From NCBI GenBank assembly GCA_013398175.1, contig VZRZ01003178.1:6730-70729 (forward strand): a stretch of 64,000 nt of DNA, written 5' to 3'. The notes under the pieces are model-generated. The model had not been told where the DNA came from. It worked only from the letters and a program-made list of their open reading frames with translations, and searched no databases. This DNA comes from Climacteris rufus (lineage: Eukaryota; Chordata; Aves; Passeriformes; Climacteridae). Positions 12,301-20,880 of the stretch are shown one piece after another. Position 1 is the stretch's first letter, and each line of letters starts with the position of its first letter. Made by a program: the position numbers and the translations under genes.

Positions 12301-15300
12301 AGTTTTTGCCTCAGTGTAGCAGGGGTGTTATTTGCGTGGTTTTGGTTGTGCAAGATAAATCTCTCCTGGAAACACAAAGTTGGAACCCCTGTGTATTTCT
12401 CCATCTCATTTTGGCACATCTGAGCTTCATTATAAGCATGTGTGGCAGCACCAGCAGATTCCAGCTTAATTCAGATTTTAAAATTACTTCAAACATGGAC
12501 ACAAACTGTGTGAGTTTTGCTTTGTGGCAGTACCCGTTCGTACCAGCACATCTGAGGTGACAAAGTGCTGTCACGTGCAGGCTGGGATTGGGTGGCTGGA
12601 CATCCTGCTGGTGGCAACACAACCTCTGTGTGTTGCAGAGTGAACTTCGAGTAGGCTGAAGCCAGTTTCTGGCTCTTCCTGACTGGAGCTGAAAGTTCCA
12701 CAATCATCATATAACCCCAAAAAATACTGACTGAGGTTTTTTTGGTGGTGGTGTTTGTTTGAATGCACCCCTTGGGTGATTCTTTGGGGTAGAAGCTTTT
12801 CATGTAGCTGTGTTGAAAATGGATTACCTTGTCATGCTCAAAATCTCGAGTGGCCTGAGAGTGAGCAAGACAAGAGGGCAGCTTCTTAACCCTGCTGATA
12901 CATGGAAAACTGATGAGACTCAAAACTGGTAGGAATTCTCAGCGTTCTCTGTCGAAGGAGAGTTTTGCACTTAAAAGGCTTGGCTTCTATTTCGTGTCCT
13001 TCGTGTACATTTGTTATTTCCATGTTCATCTGTGTCAGAGTAATGTGCCCAAAATGTGGCATGGCCACTCCGAGGAGCAGTGGAATCAACTCCATGCAAG
13101 AAAACGGAAATTCTGCTTCTTGCTAGGCTGAGCATTCAGTGCCTCTGCACTGCTCTATTCATCTCGGCACATTGGCTGTGTGCTCACAAAGGCAGTTGTT
13201 GATTTTTGTAGGTGTCTGTCATTCCCCCCTCCTCAGTCTATTTCAAGGACCAGCTTCATGCTGAGAGAGGAAAACATCTTGTTTGAATTCTGGTCTCTTT
13301 TTGAGTCAATACAGGGCTTCATTTAAAAAGCCACAGAGCACTAAGCATTTTCATTATACTGGGTTTTCCTGGCCACAGGAAGAAGTATAGGAAACACAAG
13401 CAAGAGCAGCTGGAGGAAGTCAAAATTTCTTAAGTGGTGATGGGGAGGGTGTGAACACAAATGAACAGATCTTTCTTTTGGCTTTAATAATTGCAGAAGC
13501 TAAAGTAACCAACTCTTGCAATTTCTTGCCTGCAGTCTCAGGAAATTGCAGAAACAATGGTGGTAATTGTTTCTGACGTCAGATTTGATGTCATTGATTC
13601 TATAACAACTCTTCTGTTTTTGAAATTATTTTGTAATTTGGACACATGTATTCTTATGTACTCTTTTTACACTAAAGGAAACGAAATGATAAAATAGAAT
13701 TACTTGTGGGCTGTATTGCTGAACTATCAGAAATGGAAGAAAACATGCTGCTGAGACATGGGGAAAATGACTTCAGCGTCATGTATTCCACACGAAAAAA
13801 CTGTGCACAACTGTGGCTTGGGCCTGCTGCATTTATCAATCATGGTGAGTAGTGAGTGTAGGAAGCATGTTAAAGGGCATAAGCAACTCAGAAGTGTTAT
13901 ATGTGAGCTGAACAGCACAGCAACTTGGAGAAAAATGTCTGAATCTGGCACACTGTATTACTGTAGGACAAAATCCTATTGGGATTTTCCCAGCCAGAGC
14001 TGATCAGCTGTGAAACTCAGAACGCTCTAGGAAGCAGTGCCTTCTTTGAAGGAGGCTGTGGAACTGGCAGCAGCATTAGTGGAGCGTATTGTGGGCTACC
14101 TTGAATCCTTTGTGAACTCAGTCAACAGTAGTGTCTGTCTTAGGGGAACTTCTTATGGCTCTTTAACCTTTTGCACAGAAGCTTAGCTGATTCTGTTGCA
14201 TTTGTGTGCCAAAGGAAAAGCTGGTAGGATTTAAGATAAAGCTGTTTACCATAAAGAGGAGGGAAACTGGACACTTATGATAGCACAGGGAAGAGCTCAG
14301 AAACCAACTATACCAGAGCAGGTGTCTTTTGATGTATGGCTTTGTGCAGTAGTAACTTAACCCCCAGTATTTAGTTGAGTTTCTGCAGTTACTGAAGTCA
14401 GAGTGAATCCTTACTTTAGATATCTACAACTATTCATGTTTCAGGTCTTATCCACAGTTAATTGACTTTATCTTTTGGACCTTTTTCAGATTGCAGACCT
14501 AACTGTAAGGTAAGCAAAAAATTAAAAATAAATAAATAAAGCATCCCCCTTTTTTTTTATTTCTTTGTCCTTCCAACTTCTCTTCCCCACCTGTTTTACT
14601 TTCATTTCTTGCTCAGAAACTGTGCAGCCTTAATGATTAACCTTTTTTCTTTTTTTTCCCCTTCCTGTCATCTCCTTCCCCAGTTTGTATCAACGGGCAG
14701 AGACACAGCCTGTGTGAAAGCTCTAAGAGACATTGAGCCTGGAGAAGAAATCTCTTGTTACTATGGAGATGGCTTTTTTGGAGAAAATAATGAATACTGC
14801 GAATGTTACACCTGTGAAAGGTACACATTGATGTAAATAGTTTTCAACTGGAATTGGGCATATTAGTGATATAGTTTGTGAAACTGAAAGTCCTTGATTA
14901 TGAGTATTCAGATTTTTGGACACAAAATAATTTCTTCCTAGCTATTTGTTGTAATCATTTTTCTGTGGTGTTACAAAACAGTCATGATTCCTGAGAACTC
15001 TGCGTTCTGTTTTTCTTTTGATTCTCTGTTCTGGAGATAGCCCAAAATGAGACAAAGCAGAAGTGTAGGTTCTTAAAAATATTTGTACTGAATTTGAAAG
15101 AAAAGCAGTTACAGCTTCTAGGAGAGCATTGTCAACCAATCCCCAACTTCTGCTGGTTTTTGCACTAGAAAATGAAAATTTCATTAATGTTTTATATGTT
15201 GATCTGAAGTTCTCTTCTGCTGGGAACAGGCAAAGTAGTTTTTCACCCAGTGTTATTATAACTTGGGAATTTGTGTATTTGTAACTATCTGCTGGTTTGG

Positions 15301-18300
15301 GTAGCATATGCCTGTATCTGTCCATTGCTCAGTAGCAGCAAAGCTGTTGTATTTGTTTTTTGCCTGTGCTGTCCCAACCTGGTTTCTTCACAAATCAGTT
15401 GAAAGGATTTCATAGTTGGTTTTTGCCATGTTGACACTTGTGCTCACTGTGAGCAAGGAGGCTCAGCATCACCTGAGACAGCTTCACCCAGTTCCAGGAT
15501 GAACTGCACAGAACTCAGGTCTGTTACTGTTTGATGTAACTGTAGAAAGAAAAACCCTGTAAAGGACAAAATACTGCTCATACTAAGGATATGACCAAGG
15601 AGAACTGGTCATATTGAGAAATAGCTTCATGCACCTGCATATAAGTAGTTTAATAATCCTACTGGCTACTTTGGTCACTAACAAATCTTGCTATTAAAGG
15701 GGAAACCTTCTGGTATGGACCTCCAAGCCCATGTGATGTTAGAAGGTCATTCCAAGTGAAGGGTACAATCTCAGAATTCCTCTTGAGAGCTGCTCAAAAA
15801 ATGTGCTTCAGTCCTGGGATCTGTTAAGTGTTGAATAAATGGGTACCAGAATTGTTCTTCCCTTGTTACATGGAGTGATGTGGGGTCTTTTCTCAAGTTC
15901 TTTTGGTCATTGGTTTCAGGGTACTATAGACACGCTTTCTTTTTCATGACAAACTAGTTTATCTGGCTGAACGTTTTCATTAACTTGTCGTTTTTGTATT
16001 TTAAGTACATGAAAATGTTATTTTTTTACAGTAATGTTTGGGTAATTCTAACTTTAGGAATCTGCTTTTCAGTCACAAGGCTCTGTTACAGCAATTAAAC
16101 ATGAAAGATTTTATTTTAAGGGAGTTAGTAAGGACTCACTTTTTTTTCTTGTTTCAAGACTGATGAGACAACTGTCACTTTGTACACCACAAAAAAAGAT
16201 CATATTTAAGTGACTCGATTTTAACTATGCTGTAAGGAGTGTTAAAATGCTAGACTTCTAAGAATCTTTGGGTATGTTTGGAGCAGTGGGAGATTTGGCA
16301 CTGTACATCTTTTTTCCAGCCTCCAAAAGTCATCACCAGGAAGATTTGCATCTCTGCATATGTCCATTACTCTTTCTAGGTGAGCCTGCTCCTCATGCTG
16401 GCCAACTGAGGCATTCAGGTACCCAAGATAACAGAAGACAAAACAACCCACAAAATGCTAACCAATTCAGTGGCTATTGGTCTCTTTGATCCAGATTTCC
16501 TGGCATCCAAACTACTGTGTATGAAACAAAGCTCTAAGTTTACATTAAGATTTATTAACACCTTGTGTCCTCTCTTTCTTTGCAGACGTGGAACTGGTGC
16601 TTTTAAATCAAGAGTGGGATTGCCAGCACCTACTCCTGTGATTAACAGTAAATATGGACTGAGAGAAACAGATAAACGATTGAACAGACTTAAAAAGTTG
16701 GGTGACAGCAGCAAGAATTCAGACAGCCAGTCTGTCAGCTCTAACACTGATGCAGATACCACTCAGGAAAAAGGTAATGCAAGTAAGTAAGGGCAAAAGC
16801 TTGGAGTCATTAAAGGCTTCACAAAAACATAGAAAACTTACACTGTGACAGAATTCCTCTCTTGGTGTTGAGATGCTTCTCACATAGTAGTTGTTAAAAC
16901 TGATTTATTCAGGAATCTGAAGGCAATTTAAACAGCAAATTCATAGTTTTCTGCAAGTGTTTCAAACACAATAGGTGGTATGTTCTTGTTTTGTTTCTTA
17001 TATCAAAAGCAAATATTTATAAACATGTTAGGTAAAGTCCTGCCGGTAATGTCTATATTTCAGAAGATTTTAAAATACCACAGGCAGTAGTATGGTTTAG
17101 GAAAGGAAACTTATATGGTTTGAATTCTGTAGGAAAACAATTTTTAAATAAATACTCTTAGTAGAGATTATTAAACAAATAGTCATTTCCTTTAGAGATC
17201 TTTTAAATTGGGCAGCTCTTCCCTTTCCACATTCAGAATTGATAGTTCAAGTAGCTATTCTGCAGTGAAAGTGCACAGTTAGTAATTTCAGAAGAAATTG
17301 GAATGGATTTTTGTTTGTAATGTTCCTGTGAGACTTCTCGTCATGAATAGTGAGTATAATTTATTTGCTTTCCCCGCTTTTCCACCTCCACCACCCTCAG
17401 TATGGGCAAAATATAAAGAATTTAAGCTTTGATTTAAATAGTAAGCAGGTTTGGAGCTATATAAAATACTACAGTTCCATCTGTCTCCTGTTTGCTACTG
17501 TGATATTAAAAAAACCCAAAAAATGTCCCCAAACCTTCTTACGGTCTGTAATTACCAGGATTTAGACTTACCCCCTCTGTTGAGCAGACAAAACTCCTTT
17601 GCTTGCCACGGTAGGTGGTACCTGAAACTGAAACCATTACAGTAGTTAAGGTGTTCAGTGTTTTCTCCTCCTTCTCCAGGAAAGAAATTCTGGAGTTAAT
17701 GTTAGAACATGCTGATCCTCATATTTTGCTGGAATAATACTCAGCAAAAGCTGTGGATAATGTCAAATAGATTTTTTTTAAAAATTGTAGAAGAAATTCA
17801 GTATAAACCAAACTTGGTATTTTGGGGGTGGTGAGAGGAAGTGTACCTGGAAATGTAGGTGTACTTTGGGCCTCTTTGGCAATTCCTTTCATGGCTTGGG
17901 TTGCAAGTTAAGCAGTCTCATTCCTTACTGAATACTGCCTATCCTGTCCCATGGATTTTGTTGAAGTGCTCCAAATAAATGAAATAACTACAGTATTTGG
18001 GAGTGGGAAATTCGGGATATATCGGTGTCATAACAAAACTGTTTGTTTCTTCTGCAGCTAACAGAAAATCTTCAATTGGCGTAAAAAAGAACAGCAAAAA
18101 CAGAACGTTAACCAGACAGTCTATATCAAGAATTCCAGCATCATCAAATTCTACCTCATCTAAACTAACTCATATAAATAATTCCAGGGTACCAAAGAGA
18201 CTGAAAAAGCCTGCAAAGCCTTTACTTTCAAAGATAAAGTTGAGAAATCAGTGCAAAAGGCCAGAGCAAAAGAATGCTTCTAGAAAGCTTGAAATGGGAA

Positions 18301-19523
18301 ATTTAGTTCTCAAAGAGCCTAAAGTAGTTTTGTATAAAAACTTGCCCATTAAAAAGGATAAAGAATTGGAGGGACCAGTCAAAGTTGCAGTCTCTAGCGG
18401 ATGCTTAACGAGGCATGCAGCCAGAGAACATAAACTGAATTCTGTGAAAGGTGCTCATGAGCATGGTGATCTTGCACCCTGCACATACATCACGAGGAGG
18501 TCGATGAGAACAAGGATGAGTTTGAAGGAGACCTCTGACACAAAGCTTGAACCAAATACGTTGGACAGCTATAAGAGTAACTTGACTGGAACGCAATCGG
18601 ACATTGGGGAGCAGCAGTCGCGGGCTTTGAACGACGGCGACGCGGCTCACGGACCCTCACATAGAGGGGAGGGTCGGTGCCAGAAAAACGATGCAGGCAC
18701 ATCAAAAAAGAAATCTCGACAAGGAAAGTTTGTGAAACCGTCTTCAAAACCAGAGGAAACCGATACTATGCACAATACACCTGTGAAGGATGAAGTACCA
18801 GATCTGATTAGTTCTCATTCAGAACTCGAAGAGAGGAATAACGTGGTGGACACAGCTGTTGGCTTTAAAGACTGCATCCCTGGATCTGGTGGCTGCTCCG
18901 TAACAACTGACAATTTTAAAGCAAAAGACAGCTTTAGAACTGCAAAAAGTAAAAAGAAAAGACGAATCACAAGGTATGATGCACAACTTATCCTTGAAAA
19001 TAGCTCTGGGATCCCTAAACTGACTCTTCGTAGGCGCCACGATAGCAGTAGCAAGGCCAATGATCAAGAAAGTGATGGAATAAATTCTTCAAAAATAAGC
19101 ATAAAATTAAGTAAAGACCATGAAAAAGATAATAACTTATATGTAGCAAAGCTAAATAATGGGTTTAACTCAGGATCAGGCAATAGTTCAACAAAATTAA
19201 AAATACAGCTAAAACGAGAGGAAGAAAACAGAGGGACATACCCTGAGGACCTTCACGAAAATGGTATGTGTTGTAGTGAGACTCTCTCCCTGTTGGAGTC
19301 AAGAATGGAAGTAGATGATTATGGTCACTATGAAGAGGAAACAGCAGATGAATCTTCATCAGAAGAGGACGATGAAGAGGAAGATGACTATGATGATGAA
19401 TTTGATGACTTTATTCCTCTTCCTCCAGCGAAGAGATTAAGGCTTATTGTTGGCAAAGATTCAATAGATATTGATATTTCTTCCAGGAGGAGAGAAGATC
19501 AGTCTTTAAGGCTCAATGCATAA
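209..19523 (+). CDS. KMT5B: KMT5B (SUV420H1), histone H4 lysine-20 N-methyltransferase, nine coding exons
   Basis: Joining exons 209-362, 1199-1346, 10497-10662, 11832-11941, 13678-13844, 14490-14509, 14684-14820, 16586-16782 and 18058-19523 gives an uninterrupted frame of 854 codons plus TAA. All junctions are GT-AG and the phases agree. The product matches KMT5B: N-terminal MKWLGESKNMVVNGRR, an N-terminal helical region, a SET domain (about residues 170-290) with the NHDCRPNC core and GEEISCYYGDGFF, a CxCxxC zinc cluster, and a long disordered basic/serine-rich tail ending in a conserved acidic and IDIDISSRRR segment. The family adds the second and third methyl groups to H4K20 in nucleosomes. 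It acts in the nucleus at pericentric heterochromatin through HP1 and in DNA repair. Human KMT5B is 885 residues by my recollection. About 23 of the 31-residue difference is a linker exon I could not find between 1,347 and 10,496. Confidence 0.97.
363..1198 (+). other. KMT5B intron between coding exons 1 and 2
   Basis: Bounded by a gtacgt donor and a tttgcag acceptor. The phase is 1, and joining restores the Cys codon (T|GT). I see no repeat, RNA gene or further exon in its 836 bases. Confidence 0.85.
1199..1346 (+). CDS. KMT5B: KMT5B coding exon 2 (residues 52-100)
   Basis: Encodes SGASGFEGQSRYV, then a well-conserved block that includes MSAKELCENDDLATSLVL and DPYLGFQTHKMNT. This is the start of the N-terminal helical region that packs on the SET domain in Suv4-20 enzymes. 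The exon ends with the first two bases (AG) of a codon, followed by a gtaact donor at 1347. Confidence 0.95.
1347..10496 (+). other. KMT5B intron between coding exons 2 and 3 (9.15 kb)
   Basis: The largest intron of the gene in the window. It runs from the gtaact donor to a tttgtttcag acceptor. It should contain the mammalian-like linker exon of about 69 nt, but I found no open segment encoding AFPSRSSRHFSKS-like residues. A strong acceptor/donor pair at 6312-6376 outlines a 65-nt stretch that would act as a poison exon. Otherwise it is AT-rich unique-looking sequence without clear CR1. Confidence 0.75.
10497..10662 (+). CDS. KMT5B: KMT5B coding exon 3 (residues 101-156)
   Basis: Reads FRPIKGRQEELKEVIEHF, then KKDEHLEKAFKSL, TSGDWARHYFLNKNKMQ and ends FKEH. 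This nearly invariant part of KMT5B/KMT5C forms the N-terminal helical domain before SET. The acceptor is tttcag at 10491-10496. The donor gtaggt at 10663 falls on a codon boundary. The phase of its start lets it join exon 2 directly (AG|A), and it would equally accept a 69-nt exon in between. Confidence 0.97.
10663..11831 (+). other. KMT5B intron between coding exons 3 and 4
   Basis: GT-AG intron of 1,169 bases. It contains a GT-rich stretch around 10,900-10,980 and a 15-base A run at 11195-11209. No other feature was recognised. Confidence 0.85.
11832..11941 (+). CDS. KMT5B: KMT5B coding exon 4 (residues 157-193, start of SET)
   Basis: Encodes VFIYLRMFATDSGFEILPC, then NRYSSEQNGAKIVATKE and two bases of a Trp codon. 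This is the entry into the SET domain of the Suv4-20 family. The acceptor is ttgcag (11826-11831) and the donor is gtaaga (11942). Confidence 0.97.
11942..13677 (+). other. KMT5B intron between coding exons 4 and 5
   Basis: 1,736 bases with GT-AG ends and phase 2, so the Trp codon is completed by the next exon. Several 70-140 codon open frames on both strands here have no coding character. Nothing else was recognised. Confidence 0.85.
13678..13844 (+). CDS. KMT5B: KMT5B coding exon 5 (SET domain, residues 193-249)
   Basis: Encodes KRNDKIELLVGCIAEL, SEMEENMLLRHGENDFSV, MYSTRKNCAQLWLGPAAF and INH. This is the central SET sheet, leading to the Asn-His that contacts S-adenosylmethionine in SET enzymes. 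The exon ends one base into the following Asp codon. The donor is gtgagt at 13845. Confidence 0.97.
13845..14489 (+). other. KMT5B intron between coding exons 5 and 6
   Basis: 645 bases, gtgagt to tttttcag. It interrupts the SET core between INH and DCRPNC. No repeats or RNA genes were seen. Confidence 0.85.
14490..14509 (+). CDS. KMT5B: KMT5B coding exon 6, 20-nt microexon with the SET core motif
   Basis: Only 20 bases lie between a tttttcag acceptor and a gtaagc donor. They complete an Asp codon and encode CRPNCK. With the previous exon this gives NHDCRPNCK, the NHxCxPNC signature of SET enzymes that forms part of the cofactor pocket and, through a cysteine, the zinc site. The length is not a multiple of three, so skipping breaks the frame. 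It is far too short to show up in open-frame searches. Confidence 0.95.
14684..14820 (+). CDS. KMT5B: KMT5B coding exon 7 (end of SET and zinc cluster, residues 256-301)
   Basis: Encodes FVSTGRDTACVKALRDIEPG, EEISCYYGDGFFGEN and NEYCECYTCE. GEEISCYYG is the second conserved SET motif, with the catalytic-pocket tyrosines. CECYTC supplies the C-terminal zinc ligands. It follows a 174-base intron (14510-14683) with a long pyrimidine tract. The donor at 14821 is gtacac. Retention of the next intron would stop after five more codons. Confidence 0.97.
14821..16585 (+). other. KMT5B intron between coding exons 7 and 8
   Basis: 1,765 bases, gtacac to tttgcag, phase 2 (AG|A restores Arg). No repeat, RNA gene or extra exon was recognised. 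Confidence 0.85.
16586..16782 (+). CDS. KMT5B: KMT5B coding exon 8 (residues 301-367)
   Basis: Encodes RGTGAFKSRVGLPAPTPVIN, then SKYGLRETDKRLNRLKKL and a Ser-rich run ending TDADTTQEKGNA. It links the catalytic domain to the disordered tail. The donor used here is gtaagt at 16783, a perfect consensus. A second in-frame donor (gtaatg) lies nine bases upstream at 16774. Reading through the donor gives two more codons and TAA at 16788-16790. Confidence 0.95.
16783..16790 (+). CDS. KMT5B: KMT5B alternative short-isoform terminus by intron retention
   Basis: If the intron after exon 8 is retained, the frame continues as ...GNASK and stops at TAA 16788-16790. This gives a 368-residue protein with the whole SET domain but no C-terminal tail. 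A short human KMT5B isoform of about 393 residues is known. Adding the missing 23-residue linker and the two-residue N-terminal difference to 368 gives 393, so the same mechanism is likely. Confidence 0.6.
16783..18057 (+). other. KMT5B last intron
   Basis: 1,275 bases, gtaagt to tcttctgcag, phase 1. Its first bases provide the short-isoform stop. No other elements were recognised. Confidence 0.85.
18058..19523 (+). CDS. KMT5B: KMT5B last coding exon (residues 367-854, disordered HP1-binding tail)
   Basis: One long open exon encodes 488 residues with no introns. It is rich in Lys, Ser, Arg and Asn, beginning NRKSSIGVKKNSKNRTLTRQ. It has basic patches (KKKRRITRYDAQLI), a block reading KLTLRRRHDSSSK, then a Glu/Asp run (SSEEDDEEEDDYDDEFDDF) and the conserved end FIPLPPAKRLRLIVGKDS...SLRLNA. 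In mammals this tail recruits the enzyme to heterochromatin via HP1. The first ~110 and last ~210 residues are close to the human sequence as I recall it. The middle (about 18,440-18,900) is much more diverged. Confidence 0.96.
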
Positions 19524-20713
19524 GCTTATAGGTCTTAAACTGACCTGGATGTCATTTTTAAAAAAAAACCTAAAAATAAAATAAAAAAAAATAATAATAA
19601 AAAAACCAACAAAAATTCCATTTGATTATTCCTCAACTAAAGAACTTTCTGAAAAACTTAGTGGCAGCACTTCTTTATTCACCTATCAACGTAATATTGT
19701 AGAAAGTGTACAGCATACTGACTCTTCTTAAGTCTGATTTGTGCAGATTTTTATTGTACTTTTTAATAGCCTTCTTATGTGCAATTCCGAGTTAGAGGTA
19801 ATGCTCTGTTGTAAAATAAAGGCTCAAGCAAAGTTAAGAAATTGCATCAGATCTTTCCATGCAGGACAATGAGAATACAGTGTGGCTACAGAATTATTTT
19901 TGATCAGTAGGAGCGTTAGTTTGCTCTTACAATATTTGACTAAACAATTTACAAAATCATAGTAGCAGCATATTAAGGTTTTCTAGTATATGTTAATATC
20001 ACCAGCAATGATCTACAGCTTTCCGATTTATTTGCTAGATGGTTTTTCCCCCTTGGAGTTTGTCAGTTTTAACACTGTATGCTGTCCCAGACGTACTGTT
20101 TGTGGCCTTTGTTATAGTAGCAAACCGTTGGTTGGAAGTCAAATTGATTTCTTTAAAAAAAGAGAAAAAAAAATATGAAAAGGTGTTGACAATTTGCTGA
20201 CTTTTTAGTACATTATATGTACAAGGGTAGCAGTATGCAGAATAAAAGTTTGGATATGGTGTATTTATTGCTTGTTACGTAAATTAAACACCTTGTATTT
20301 AACACTTTTCAATACTTTTAGATAAAATTGTTCTTTGCAAGAATGATTGGTGCTTATTTTTTCAAGAATTTGCTGTGAAATAATGTGATTACGACGGGCA
20401 ACATTTATCCAATGAACTGCAGCTATCCTAAATTGGTTCTTCATATTTTTCTGTTGCACTTGTAAAATGCTACAAGGAATTTAAAGAAAATCTATTCACT
20501 TTAACTTATGATAGTTTTATCAAATTAAAAACAACTAAGTCACAGCTTTTGTTCTGTGGTAACCTATGAATTGTTTGTCTTTTAAGACCCGGTTGTAAAA
20601 GACTGAAAAAATATGTATATGTTGTAAATATTTGTGTGTTGTGAGAAATTTTGTCATAAGAAATTGAGATAACTTGCCAGAAGGGTTTTTAAGTTTAGAA
20701 ATACATCCATGCC

Positions 20714-20719
20714 AATAAA
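20714..20719 (+). terminator. Polyadenylation signal, proximal of the last pair (KMT5B)
   Basis: AATAAA in the context ccAATAAAat, 140 bases before a second signal. It could give a slightly shorter KMT5B transcript. Confidence 0.45.
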
Positions 20720-20853
20720 ATAGGAAACTGTAAACCTAGTTTTAAACTCTGCATCAGTTGGAGTTCTTTGCTCATACGTAGTTCACTTAATACTTCAGAG
20801 TCTGCTTTATAACAATGAAGAGCATCAGGGCGATCTTTGGCTCTTTGGTTTTT

Positions 20854-20859
20854 AATAAA
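20854..20859 (+). terminator. Likely distal polyadenylation signal of KMT5B
   Basis: AATAAA within ttttAATAAAag. A GT-rich downstream element (ttgtttgtatgta) begins about 30 bases further on. It is the last hexamer before sequence with no transcript-like signals. Confidence 0.6.
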
Positions 20860-20880
20860 AGAATGTTAGGAAACCTCTGG

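Larger units (their letters stand above)
19524..20880 (+). other. KMT5B: KMT5B 3' UTR
   Basis: AT-rich sequence follows the stop, including an A-rich tract at 19559-19617. AATAAA hexamers occur at 19815, 20241, 20714 and 20854. GT-rich sequence (about 20,890-20,903) follows the last one, making 20,870-20,885 the likeliest distal cleavage site. The exact end cannot be fixed without transcript data. Confidence 0.65.
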
